Shown piece after piece: positions 15,393-24,048 of a stretch of DNA of 64,000 nt. Under the pieces are notes generated by a model. That model was given only the letters and a program-made list of their open reading frames with translations. It was not told the origin of the DNA and ran no database searches. The stretch is from Planctomycetota bacterium (GTDB lineage: Bacteria > Planctomycetota > Phycisphaerae > UBA1845 > PWPN01), in the NCBI GenBank assembly GCA_022711465.1, contig JAKLEZ010000017.1:1-64000 (forward strand). The letters are read 5' to 3'. Numbering within the stretch: position 1 is the stretch's first letter; each line of letters opens with the position of its first letter. Position numbers and translations under genes: made by a program.

Positions 15393-16157
15393 ATGATGAT
15401 TGCCGTCCTGCTGGTGGTGGGCTGTTCGGACCATCAGAAACGCACCTGGAAACACCGATCCGCCGCCGACAACTACCGCACGGCCTTGGAGGCGGAGAAT
15501 GCCGACGAGCGGCGCGACGCGGTCGCTCGGATTGCCGAGAGCGGATACGTTGCGAGCGAAGATGCTTTCCAGGTCCTTGATACGGCCGCTCGCACCGACC
15601 CAGCATTCCAGATCCGCTGCATCGCCATACGAGCCTTGGCGACCTACAAGGACGCTCGTCCCCTCAAGACGCTGCTCATGATTCTCCAGGCCACGACCGA
15701 GGCCGAGCAGGCCCTGCCGCCCAATGATGACGTTCGATGGGAGACGGTGGCGGCCATGTTGAAGTTGAGCCGCAAGGGAGCACTCACCGGCCAGGAGCCG
15801 AGCCTGGTCCGCGACATTCTGATCAAGCTGGCGGAGACCGACGCCTCGCGCAATGTTCGGATCGCCGCTCTGGAAGCCCTGGGCGATTTCAAGGACAGGC
15901 AGGTTTTACTGCCCCTCGTTCGGTCGCTGCGAACCCAGGATTTCGCGATCGCCGAGCGAGCGGAAGGCTCCCTGATCCGGCTCACCGGTGAGACGCACTA
16001 CGCCGACGCGGACGCGTGGGAGAAGTGGATCGCCTCCGCCGAGAACCCATTCGCCAACGCCGGTCGCGTACCACCCTCGACCCGCCCTGCTGGACCCACC
16101 TGGTTTGATCGGCAGAAACGAGCCTTCAAGCGAGCCATCAAGCTGGCGAATGACTGA
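15393..16157 (+). CDS. HEAT-repeat lipoprotein
   Basis: The 254-residue product starts MMIAVLLVVGCSDHQKR, a lipobox with Cys11, so it is probably lipid-anchored. The signal lacks the usual basic residue after the start; the codons just before (APTPKGAFFFAA) would supply a lysine, but only a CTG is available as an earlier start. The mature part is alpha-helical with HEAT-like units: NADERRDAVARIAESGYVAS, FQIRCIAIRALATYKDARPL, WETVAAMLKLSRKGALTG, SRNVRIAALEALGDFKDRQV and FAIAERAEGSLIRLTGETHY. Such solenoids bind proteins. The function is unknown. It begins 88 bases after murI and may be co-transcribed with it. The C-terminus is basic (DRQKRAFKRAIKLAND). Confidence 0.7.
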   Translation: MMIAVLLVVGCSDHQKRTWKHRSAADNYRTALEAENADERRDAVARIAESGYVASEDAFQVLDTAARTDPAFQIRCIAIRALATYKDARPLKTLLMILQATTEAEQALPPNDDVRWETVAAMLKLSRKGALTGQEPSLVRDILIKLAETDASRNVRIAALEALGDFKDRQVLLPLVRSLRTQDFAIAERAEGSLIRLTGETHYADADAWEKWIASAENPFANAGRVPPSTRPAGPTWFDRQKRAFKRAIKLAND

Positions 16158-16167
16158 GGGCGAGGAT

Positions 16168-17415
16168 TCAGCCGCCGGCCGCCAGCACGGAAGGTGCAAC
16201 CAGGCGTGTTACCGGCAAGAGAGTACTTCGCCGAGCCGCGCGCCGTGCGGCCGCCTCGGTCTGTCGAGCGGTGGAACGGTTTTCTTCGCCAAACCGATCC
16301 CGGTTCTCGCGAATCTCAAACAGAGCCCCGTAGCTGAAGACGCAGAAGCTGCCGGTTTTCTGATGGCTTGACTGGATCTGCTGCTTCACCACCTCGATGC
16401 CTCTGGCGGTATCGAGACGGGGAGCGAACCACAGGCCGGGGACAACGGTCACCTCGCTGCGCAGCGGCAACCAGCCGGTGAGCGCGCTGTCGAACGCGGC
16501 GAGATCGGATTTGTAGTTCATCAGGAATGCCGCGTCGAGAAGCTGTTCTCGCACCCAGCGGCGATCGTCCCGGAAGAACCGCAGGCTTTCGTTGTATTCA
16601 GCCCCTACGGAAGCCGAAAGGGCTGCTGATGGTCGTTCTCGTCGCATCATCGTTCGAATGTCGGCCACCAGCTGGGTCACCTGATCGGTTCGCCATTTGT
16701 TCCAGGACTCCTTGTTGGCGTCGGGTTCCAGGCCGGTGGCCTCCTTGTACAGAGCCAGCGTCCCGGCGTCGCGGGGATAGTCGATACCGGAACCCGACGG
16801 GATTGCCGGCGGTTCGCTCGGGAACCGGATGTAATCCATGTGCAGGCCGTCGATCGCGTAGTTAGTGACGATCTCGCGGAACACATCGACGAGGTACTGG
16901 CGGACTTCCGGCAGACACGGGTTGAGGCTGACGTAGAACGAAGTGAGCGGCTGACGACGACCCTGTTGGTCATACCAGAACCAGTCAGGGTGCTTGTTGT
17001 AGAGTTGCTCGGGGCAGGTCGGGGCCTTGGTGCCTCGCCAGGCAGGCATGACGTTCACCCAGGCATGCAGCTCCAGGTTGCGGCGGTGGGCTTCCTGGAT
17101 CGCCAGGGCCAGTGGGTCGAAGCCGGGGTTCTGGAAGTCGAACTGCTCGGCCCAGGGCTCGATCTTCGACGGGTAGAACGCGGTTCCGTTCCCGCGGACC
17201 TGGAACACGACGACATTGAAGCCGCCCCTGGAGCAGTCCTCCATGATCCGGGTGACGTCGTCGGGGCTTCGATAGTCGCCTCGTGTGACCCAGATCGCAC
17301 GCACGCCTCCAGTGACCATTCTGCTCTGCTGACATCCGAGACTCATCACCGAGAACATCGCCAGGACGATCGGCAAGGCGGCTTTCAGACTGAGAGGGGG
17401 AATGGATCGATCCAT
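16168..17415 (-). CDS. GHL10 (DUF187) glycosidase-like lipoprotein
   Basis: The 415-residue protein begins with a lipoprotein signal ending MSLGC (Cys28). The GHL10 domain spans about 38-380: VRAIWVTRGDYRSPDDVTRI, GFNVVVFQVRGNGTAFYPS, NLELHAWVNVMPAWRGT, NYAIDGLHMDYIRFPSEPP and AAFLMNYKSDLAAFDSALTG. It is related to the protein at 3432-5177 but lacks that protein's C-terminal beta-sandwich and membrane helix, and is held in the membrane by a lipid instead. The C-terminal 40 residues are arginine-rich and low-complexity. It converges on the HEAT lipoprotein with a 10-base gap. The catalytic reaction is not established; glycan hydrolysis is inferred from the family. Confidence 0.86.
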   Translation of the reverse strand: MDRSIPPLSLKAALPIVLAMFSVMSLGCQQSRMVTGGVRAIWVTRGDYRSPDDVTRIMEDCSRGGFNVVVFQVRGNGTAFYPSKIEPWAEQFDFQNPGFDPLALAIQEAHRRNLELHAWVNVMPAWRGTKAPTCPEQLYNKHPDWFWYDQQGRRQPLTSFYVSLNPCLPEVRQYLVDVFREIVTNYAIDGLHMDYIRFPSEPPAIPSGSGIDYPRDAGTLALYKEATGLEPDANKESWNKWRTDQVTQLVADIRTMMRRERPSAALSASVGAEYNESLRFFRDDRRWVREQLLDAAFLMNYKSDLAAFDSALTGWLPLRSEVTVVPGLWFAPRLDTARGIEVVKQQIQSSHQKTGSFCVFSYGALFEIRENRDRFGEENRSTARQTEAAARRAARRSTLLPVTRLVAPSVLAAGG

Positions 17416-17464
17416 TTCGCGGCTCCTTGTGGTGAAAGAAGACCTGTCCGTTCTGTTTGGTTAG

Positions 17465-17493
17465 AGGATACCGTTCCTCTCTCACGGCCGCAA
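17465..17493 (-). promoter_or_regulatory. Candidate promoter for the GHL10 lipoprotein
   Basis: On the minus strand, TTGCGG (17493-17488), a 17-base spacer and TATCCT (17470-17465), 50 bases upstream of the ATG at 17415. Both boxes are partial matches. Confidence 0.33.
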
Positions 17494-17548
17494 AGGTGTG
17501 ATTTGGGCGACGAACGACGTTGCAGGTGATAGCCTGGACGGTCAGGAA

Positions 17549-17557
17549 TGGTACAAT
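17549..17557 (+). promoter_or_regulatory. Candidate extended -10 promoter for the DUF4159 protein
   Basis: TGGTACAAT is an extended -10 (TGn followed by TACAAT), 62 bases before the ATG at 17620. No convincing -35 is found at 16-18 bases; extended -10 promoters can work without one. Confidence 0.35.
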
Positions 17558-17619
17558 CCCCGGGAGAGGTGTGTGGCGGTTCGCCCGCCTCACGATGATC
17601 ACCCCTGGCGGAGCCCTGC

Positions 17620-19881
17620 ATGGCCCTGCGGAGCCCACATGACCGCCCGCGACTGCTGCTGGTGATGGTGTGCTGCCTGGTACTCGGCTGGCTTTCGCGG
17701 CCACGGCCGGTCGGGGCCCAGGATGTCACCGGAGACGAGGTCCGGGTCTCGATCGAGGCGGCCAAGGCATTCCTGCTCGGAACCAAGGACGACGATGGAA
17801 CCTGGCCGGAGTATCGCTTTGACGGAGGAACGACCGCCCTGGCGACGCTCGCCCTGCTGAACGCGGGTCTCAAGCCGGACAGTCCCCAGATGCAACCCTC
17901 GGTAGCCGCTTGTGGGCGTATTCCTCTCAGGCACACTTATGTGGTCTGCCTGAAGATCCAGGCGCTAGCCGCGGCGAATCCCACGGCCTACAGAGCCCAG
18001 ATTCAGGCGGCCGCCGACTGGCTGGTGGCGGCTCAGCATAGCAGCGGAATGTGGGGGTACGACGCGGAACGGGGAAGTACGGATTTCTCGAACTCACAGT
18101 TCGCCCTTCTGGGTCTGCACGAGGCCGCCAAAGCAGGAGCCCGGATTCCCGTCAGCGTCTGGCGGAAAGCGGAGAAGTCCTGGCAAGATGCCCAGAACAC
18201 GGACGGTGGATGGGCCTACACGCCCAACCAGCAGCACAGCACCGGGAGCATGACAGCGGCGGGAGTAGCCAGCCTGTACATCTGTGGCGAGTCGCTGACG
18301 CCCCAGCGCGAGAAGGGATTCACGCCCGACGGTGTAGCCCCCAACTGCGGCAAGCGAGCCCTCTATCGTCCGATCGCCCGTGGCCTGCAGTGGCTCGGCA
18401 CCCAATTCAGCGTCGAGCGGAATCCCGGGTCCGGGGCCTGGCTTTACTACTACTTGTATGGACTGGAGCGGGTGGGGATCCTCTCCGGACTGCAGCATCT
18501 CGGCAAGCACGAGTGGTACCGCGAGGGTGCCGCCAGACTGGTTCGCCTGCAGGCAGGCAATGGGGCCTGGCGCGAGGTCAACCCGGTCGTCGACACGGCG
18601 TTCGGCCTGTTGTTCCTGGCCAAGGGGTACCGCCCCGTGCTGTTCCACAAGCTGGCGTGGAGCGTCGACAATCGCTGGTGCAATGACCCGCACGATCTGG
18701 AGCATTTGACCGGTTTCATCGGTGACCGCATCGGCGGCCAGGCGGTGAGCTGGAGCACAGTGGCCGTTGACGATCCCATCGAGATGTGGATGGCCGCCCC
18801 GATCCTGTATTTGACGGGACACGAGTTCCCAAAGCTCAGTGATCCGCAGCGAGAGCAGCTGAAGCGCTACGTTGATCTCGGGGGCACGATCCTGGCGGAG
18901 GCCTGCTGCGGCCGCGAGGACTTCCGAAGGGGATTCGACGAGTTCGCGAAGAAGACGTTTCCCGAGTTCGAGGTCCGCCGACTGACGGCCGATCACGCGG
19001 TTTTCAGGACACTCTTCGATCTCAACGGGAGCGCAATCATCCTCTACGGCATGGACATCGGTTGCAGGACCAGTGTGTTCTTCAGCCCGGTGGATCTTTC
19101 CTGTCTGTGGGAGCAGGGTGACATTCCGGTCAAGAGTGAGGCGGCGTTTAAACTCGGGGCCAACATCGCCGCGTACGCCACGGGAGCGATGCCCCTGCCG
19201 GACAAGCTGGACGCTGCACGGCTGGTGCGTGCCGCCGACGCCGCAACGTCGCAGGAGTCGCCTCCTCGCGGGGCACTGCATGTCGCCCAGCTCATGCACA
19301 ACGGAGACTGGCGGCCATTTCCCAAGACGATCCTCAACCTCGCGGACCATTTGCACCGCCATCTCGGCGTCGACGTGGTCAGGCACTATGTTCCCCTACG
19401 TTCCACGGAACCCGAGCTTGCCCGACATCCCATCGTCTACATGACCGGGAGTACGAGCTTCTCGCTCCCGGCCGAGGAGGTGGCGGCGCTGAAGCAGCAT
19501 CTGGAGCGCGGCGGATTGCTGCTGGCCGACGCCTGCTGCGGACACAAGCCGTTCGATTCGTCATTCCGCGAGCTGGTCAAGCAGCTGTTCCCTGGCCAGC
19601 CTCTGGAGCGTCTGACGGCGGATCACCCGATCCTCAGTGGCTCACCCGGCGTGCCGATCGGAGAGGTGCGGTACTTGACCGCCGTTCAGGAGCAGCAACC
19701 CGACCTGAAGCAGCCCTGGCTCGAAGGCGTCACCCTGGAGGGACGCACGGTGCTGGTCTACAGTCGCTTCGGACTCGGCAGCGGCATTTCAGACAGTACC
19801 TGCTTCGGCTGTTTGGGCGTGGCCCCCGACGACGCGCTTCGAATAGCAGGCAACATCGTGCTGTACGGCCTGTCGCACTGA
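17620..19881 (+). CDS. Exported prenyltransferase/squalene-oxidase-repeat protein with two DUF4159 modules
   Basis: The 753-residue protein has a signal peptide (LLLVMVCCLVLGWLS...VGAQ, residues 12-34). Residues about 40-380 form an alpha/alpha-barrel of squalene-cyclase/prenyltransferase repeats (FLLGTKDDDGTWPEYRFDGG; AAQHSSGMWGYDAERGSTD; AQNTDGGWAYTPNQQHSTGS). Then two DUF4159 units follow: about 389-510 (ILYLTGHEFPKLSDPQREQL, GGTILAEACCGREDF) and about 565-750 (IVYMTGSTSFSLPAEEVAAL, GGLLLADACCGHKPF). The two units share the order TG...L...GG.(I/L)LA(E/D)ACCG...LTADH, so they look like an internal duplication. DUF4159 is common in planctomycetes and resembles ThuA/glutamine-amidotransferase folds. 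The function is unknown. No cyclase DxDD motif is evident, so triterpene cyclisation is unlikely. Confidence 0.8.
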   Translation: MALRSPHDRPRLLLVMVCCLVLGWLSRPRPVGAQDVTGDEVRVSIEAAKAFLLGTKDDDGTWPEYRFDGGTTALATLALLNAGLKPDSPQMQPSVAACGRIPLRHTYVVCLKIQALAAANPTAYRAQIQAAADWLVAAQHSSGMWGYDAERGSTDFSNSQFALLGLHEAAKAGARIPVSVWRKAEKSWQDAQNTDGGWAYTPNQQHSTGSMTAAGVASLYICGESLTPQREKGFTPDGVAPNCGKRALYRPIARGLQWLGTQFSVERNPGSGAWLYYYLYGLERVGILSGLQHLGKHEWYREGAARLVRLQAGNGAWREVNPVVDTAFGLLFLAKGYRPVLFHKLAWSVDNRWCNDPHDLEHLTGFIGDRIGGQAVSWSTVAVDDPIEMWMAAPILYLTGHEFPKLSDPQREQLKRYVDLGGTILAEACCGREDFRRGFDEFAKKTFPEFEVRRLTADHAVFRTLFDLNGSAIILYGMDIGCRTSVFFSPVDLSCLWEQGDIPVKSEAAFKLGANIAAYATGAMPLPDKLDAARLVRAADAATSQESPPRGALHVAQLMHNGDWRPFPKTILNLADHLHRHLGVDVVRHYVPLRSTEPELARHPIVYMTGSTSFSLPAEEVAALKQHLERGGLLLADACCGHKPFDSSFRELVKQLFPGQPLERLTADHPILSGSPGVPIGEVRYLTAVQEQQPDLKQPWLEGVTLEGRTVLVYSRFGLGSGISDSTCFGCLGVAPDDALRIAGNIVLYGLSH

Positions 19882-19882
19882 G

Positions 19883-21028
19883 CTACTGCAGGGTCACCTT
19901 GACCTGGTGCCGCTCGTCGTCGCGAATCACCGTCAGTTCCACCTCGTCGCCGGCCTTGTGTTTTTCCAGCACGTTCAGGAGATCGCCGCTGGTCGCCACC
20001 TTCTTGCCGTCGGCCTCCGCGATGATGTCGCCCAGCAGGTAGCGGCCATCGCGCAGGCGGCGGGTGCCGCGCAATCCGGCGGTCTCCGCTCCGGAGCCTG
20101 GCTCAACGCTCAGAATGAGCACACCGCTGAGCCTCGCCTGCCGGACGACTGAATCAGGGGCGAAGACTACGCCGAGACGCGGATAGATCACACGCCGATG
20201 GGCAATAATCTGCGGCACGATCCGGCTCACGCTGTCGACAGGCACGGCGAACCCGATTCCGGCGCTGGAGCCTGACGGGCTGAAGATGGCCGTGTTGATT
20301 CCGATCAACCGGCCGGCGCTGTCCAAAAGCGGGCCGCCGGAGTTGCCTGGGTTGATGGCCGCATCGGTCTGGATCACGTCCTGAATCTCACGTTGGGTGA
20401 CGGACTGGATGGTCCGCCCCAGTGCGCTGACAACGCCGGTGGTCAGGGTGTGATCCAGGCCGAAGGGATTGCCGATGGCGAAGACGCTCTGGCCCACCCT
20501 GAGGTCGGCGGAGGTGCCCAACGGGATCGGAGTGAGCTTGAGACCTGGCCCCTTGATCCGAAGCACGGCCACGTCTTTGTCCGCTTCAAAGCCGACGAGT
20601 TCAGCCCGGTGGATGGAGCGATCGCTCAAGGTCACATCGATGGCCGAGGCGCCCTCAACCACGTGGAAGTTCGTCACAATGTGTCCCTGAGCATCCCAGA
20701 TGAACCCGGATCCCGCGCCGCGGGGCGTCTCGACGGGACTGAGCCGGAACCAGTCGTAGGCCTGGCCAACGTTGGTGATGAAGACCACCGACGCGGCCGC
20801 GTTCTCGAACAGCCTGATGGTGGTCTTCTCGACGTCGCTCAGGTCGCCGCGCGGGGTGATGGCCCGAGGCTCGGCGGGCGGCTGCGATGACATGTCTCGC
20901 CACTGGCGATAGAGTATCGTACCCGCCAGGATGCCGAGCAGGATGGCCAGGAGGAGCATGCGCCGCGATGCCCCCGTACCTGGCGGACGAGGCGGACTGA
21001 CGTAAGGCTGCGAGTTCATATCCATCAT
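19883..21028 (-). CDS. HtrA/DegP-type periplasmic serine protease with one PDZ domain
   Basis: The 381-residue protein has one N-terminal membrane anchor (MLLLAILLGILAGTILY, about 24-40). A trypsin-like domain follows with His in IVTNFHVVEGAS (about 123), Asp in ADKDVAVLRIKG (about 151) and Ser in AAINPGNSGGPLLDSAG (about 228), so the triad is intact. One PDZ domain fills residues 285-381 (RLSGVLILSVEPGSGAETAG, GDIIAEADGKKVATSGDLL). The single PDZ and membrane anchor make it DegS/HhoB-like in architecture. Such proteases handle misfolded envelope proteins or cleave anti-sigma factors; the target here is unknown. It is 52 bases downstream of the clan GH-A glycosidase and probably co-transcribed. 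Confidence 0.9.
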   Translation of the reverse strand: MMDMNSQPYVSPPRPPGTGASRRMLLLAILLGILAGTILYRQWRDMSSQPPAEPRAITPRGDLSDVEKTTIRLFENAAASVVFITNVGQAYDWFRLSPVETPRGAGSGFIWDAQGHIVTNFHVVEGASAIDVTLSDRSIHRAELVGFEADKDVAVLRIKGPGLKLTPIPLGTSADLRVGQSVFAIGNPFGLDHTLTTGVVSALGRTIQSVTQREIQDVIQTDAAINPGNSGGPLLDSAGRLIGINTAIFSPSGSSAGIGFAVPVDSVSRIVPQIIAHRRVIYPRLGVVFAPDSVVRQARLSGVLILSVEPGSGAETAGLRGTRRLRDGRYLLGDIIAEADGKKVATSGDLLNVLEKHKAGDEVELTVIRDDERHQVKVTLQ

Positions 21029-21080
21029 CGATCGGGCCTCATCAACGACGAAGACGCACCCACCACAGGACGCACCTTGG

Positions 21081-23843
21081 TTAGACCTTCAGCAGGGTCT
21101 GTTGCACAGTCAGAACGACCGGCAGCCGCAGAATACCCTCGCGGCGAAGGGACAGCTGCAGCTGCACTTCGCCGGGCACGGCATCCTTGGGCACCGTCAG
21201 CGTGTGGCTGCCGCCCTCGCCGGCAACGGGTTGCCGCCAGCCGATCGGAAGCTCCCAGGCGATGACTTCCAAGTCCGGTTTCAGTGTCAGTTGGACAGTA
21301 TCGCCCGGCCGCACGTGAGGGTGATCGACACTCAGTCTGACCGCCGGATCGCGAGGTTCAAAGGTGAAGCCCGGTCGGCCGGTGATGTATACCGGGAATC
21401 CGGCAGTCAACGCAAGGGTTAGGCGGTTGCCCGCCCGAAGGGGGGCGATGGGCTCGCCCATGCCGTTGGTGATCTCCACCTTGCCGGCGGAATCGAAAGT
21501 CAATACGCGACTGCCCTGGGGCGCGCAGGCGACGACGACATCGCGGTCCGGCCCCTTGAAACGGCAGGCGTAGGCTCCCTCCCCGACGTCGAGTACTCCG
21601 GCCAGCCTGCAGCCAGCCAGAGTGGTGGCCAACGTCGCGAGGGAACGGTACCCGGGTTTGAGTCTGAAGTCGCTGCGGATCAAGCCGAAGTTCTGCTCAC
21701 TTTCGTACGGATCGTTGCCGTCGTTGCGGAAGTCGTACCAGGAGATGTTGGCCGCCACGCCGCTGGCCAGCGAGGCGAGGTAAATGCGAGCAACGAGTGA
21801 TGCCTGGTTGCGCTCGCTGTAGCCGCTGACCAGCTGGGTCGGGAATCCGATCTCCGTCAGCCACAGTGGTCTGTGTCCACCCAGTTTATGAGCGTCCTGG
21901 AGTTCACGGATGTAGCCTTGGTCGTTCAGGCCTCCGCGATAAGGGTGGATCGACAATGCATCGAATTTCCCGCCCTTGTCCATCGTTGTCTTGATGAAGG
22001 TGCTGTCGATGCCCGACGTGGCACAGCCCATCACGACGGCCTCGGGATCCTCGGCCTTGATGGCCGCATACGACTGGGCGAGCAGATCGGCGTACATCTC
22101 CCTGGGTCCTGTCCAGAAGAAGATGTTTGGCTCGTTCCAGATCTCCCAGTGCTTCACCCGGTCTTTGTAGTGCCGGACGACTTGCCGAGCCCAGTTGGCG
22201 TAGTCGCGGATTCCCTCCGGTGTGTTGGGTTTGGTCCATCCTGACCAATAGGCGAGCAGGCCGTAGACCTGGATACCATGTCGGCGGTGGATATCAACGA
22301 CCTGATCGTAGAAGGACCAGTCCAGTTTGCCCTGCCGGGGCTCGATGCGATGCCACTGGAACTCCTCCCGGGTCCATTTGACGCCCGCGCGCTGGGCAAG
22401 GGCGGCCACCCGGTTCATATTCTCGATGGCCTCGGGGTTACCGCCCCATCGGTAGAGGTAGACACCCATGCCGATGGGGCTATTGAGGTCGAGGTCCGCC
22501 GAGCCGGCCGACTCCGGTTCCCGAGCGACTCCGATAGAGGCGGGCGGAGTGGTGGAGCCCGGGGCCACCCATCTGAACACCGCGTCCAGGGCGTTGAAAT
22601 CACCCATCGGGGAGGTGAACTCTTGGATCGTTGACCCCCCGGATGCCGGCAGGGTCAGTTCGGTCGCATCCATCTTCGTTCGCCGGTCCACACCACGAAT
22701 GTCGCACACCAGCCGCCCGATGACCTCCTCCTGTCTCAGGTTTGTAACCCGCACGGAGAACCGGGCTTGACCCTTGTCGAGATGGGCGTCGGGCACAAGA
22801 AGCGTGTCGTGGCCCGGGGGCATCTCTGTGTCCACCTCCAGTCGCTTGAGCCGGATCTGGCCGTGCGCCGGACCGCTCGCCTGCTCAAGCCGGACTTCGG
22901 CCATTCGCAGGGGAAAGCGAACCACGCCGTCGTCCTGGCCACCCCGATGCGCCCAGTCAGTCATTGAGCCGAGTGCTACCTCGATCGTCTGCTCGCCCTT
23001 GCCATCGAGACGACCGATCATGCGGGAGAATACCTGGAAGTGTGACCCCATGCTGGCGTGGACGGCGACACCGGCCGCGTCGGTATCGAGCACCAGCCTC
23101 AACTTGACCGGCTTACCCATCAGCGAGAAGTCACGGCGCAGGCCTGGCGCGTCTCCGGGGTTGAAGGCGAACCTCCAATTCTGGCCGTCCAGCTTGTTTC
23201 CGGCCCCACCGCGGACGCTCCAATGAGTGTTGCCGGAGAAGTCGTCCGGAACGTAGGTCGAGAGACCCGTCCGGTCTGGGCCACTGCTCGCCAGTAGTTC
23301 GACGTCGTCCAGCCGAAGCACGCCGACCCGCGGCTCGTCGCTGTTCTCGATGAGCACAGCGAACCGTCTGGCCGGGAACTTGACCTTCCCATCCTTGGCC
23401 CCACCCCACGAGGATTGCCAGTGCCCGAGATCGACCTCCACTTGCTGCCAGTCGGCGAAATGGTATTCGAGCGGCTTCTGAAAGGTCTGGCCCCCGGAGT
23501 CCGTCGTTCGGAACGTGAGCTTGTGTCCGCCGGGTTTCTTGATCCAGAGCCGCACCGTCCGAGCGGTGTTGCCCTCGGGAAGTGCGAATCCGGCCTCGAC
23601 GTAGTTGCCGCCGCCGGTAAAGTCGTACTGCAGAGCGAGGCACCCGCGAGCGACGTGGCCTTCACGGCCATCCCAGGCGATCGCGCCCCGGGCCCCGGGA
23701 AACTCCGGTCCGCCGTTGAAGCTCCACGTTTTCGCCGACGCCGCGTCGTCGAAGCTGATCGGTCGCGCCTTGAGGATGGCAGCGGGCAGTGCGGCCAACA
23801 TGCCGGCGAGCCACGTCGTCACCCGTAAGCGAGGATCCATCAT
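21081..23843 (-). CDS. Exported clan GH-A glycoside hydrolase with N-terminal beta-sandwich modules
   Basis: The 920-residue product begins MMDPRLRVTTWLAGMLAALP, a signal peptide preceded by GGGAGG. Residues about 25-340 hold one or two carbohydrate-binding-like jelly rolls (YDFTGGGNYVEAGFALPEGN; LRLDDVELLASSG; RFAFNPGDAPGLRRDFSL). The TIM barrel spans about 440-760: GVKWTREEFQWHRIEPRQGK, the acid/base Glu in HWEIWNEPNIFFW (about 571), and the likely nucleophile Glu in PLWLTEIGFPTQLV (about 663), each at a strand end as in clan GH-A (GH5/GH39-like). Two beta-sandwich domains close the protein (PAVRLSVDHPHVRPGDTVQL). The GH family and substrate cannot be fixed without alignment. It is followed by the HtrA protease gene. 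Confidence 0.84.
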   Translation of the reverse strand: MMDPRLRVTTWLAGMLAALPAAILKARPISFDDAASAKTWSFNGGPEFPGARGAIAWDGREGHVARGCLALQYDFTGGGNYVEAGFALPEGNTARTVRLWIKKPGGHKLTFRTTDSGGQTFQKPLEYHFADWQQVEVDLGHWQSSWGGAKDGKVKFPARRFAVLIENSDEPRVGVLRLDDVELLASSGPDRTGLSTYVPDDFSGNTHWSVRGGAGNKLDGQNWRFAFNPGDAPGLRRDFSLMGKPVKLRLVLDTDAAGVAVHASMGSHFQVFSRMIGRLDGKGEQTIEVALGSMTDWAHRGGQDDGVVRFPLRMAEVRLEQASGPAHGQIRLKRLEVDTEMPPGHDTLLVPDAHLDKGQARFSVRVTNLRQEEVIGRLVCDIRGVDRRTKMDATELTLPASGGSTIQEFTSPMGDFNALDAVFRWVAPGSTTPPASIGVAREPESAGSADLDLNSPIGMGVYLYRWGGNPEAIENMNRVAALAQRAGVKWTREEFQWHRIEPRQGKLDWSFYDQVVDIHRRHGIQVYGLLAYWSGWTKPNTPEGIRDYANWARQVVRHYKDRVKHWEIWNEPNIFFWTGPREMYADLLAQSYAAIKAEDPEAVVMGCATSGIDSTFIKTTMDKGGKFDALSIHPYRGGLNDQGYIRELQDAHKLGGHRPLWLTEIGFPTQLVSGYSERNQASLVARIYLASLASGVAANISWYDFRNDGNDPYESEQNFGLIRSDFRLKPGYRSLATLATTLAGCRLAGVLDVGEGAYACRFKGPDRDVVVACAPQGSRVLTFDSAGKVEITNGMGEPIAPLRAGNRLTLALTAGFPVYITGRPGFTFEPRDPAVRLSVDHPHVRPGDTVQLTLKPDLEVIAWELPIGWRQPVAGEGGSHTLTVPKDAVPGEVQLQLSLRREGILRLPVVLTVQQTLLKV

Positions 23844-23989
23844 GGCCTGCCTCCCATTGCGCAACACAACGGACATGCCACGCACAGCGCCAAAGGAAGG
23901 TAGTCTTATTTCCGGCGATCGTCCAGCACCGCTGCCGGGGGTTGTTGTGCGGGATGCAGGCTTGTTACTGGCCGCATGCAGGCCGAGGA

Positions 23990-23998
23990 TGGTACCAT
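23990..23998 (+). promoter_or_regulatory. Candidate extended -10 element for the acyltransferase
   Basis: TGGTACCAT (TGn plus TACCAT) ends 50 bases before the ATG at 24049. No -35 with a normal spacer is seen. GGTACCAT is also a self-complementary-rich hexamer and may be chance. Confidence 0.22.
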
Positions 23999-24048
23999 TC
24001 CCGCACCCGGTCAGGTCGGGGTGCCTCCGGCCGACCTCCGAGAGGATG

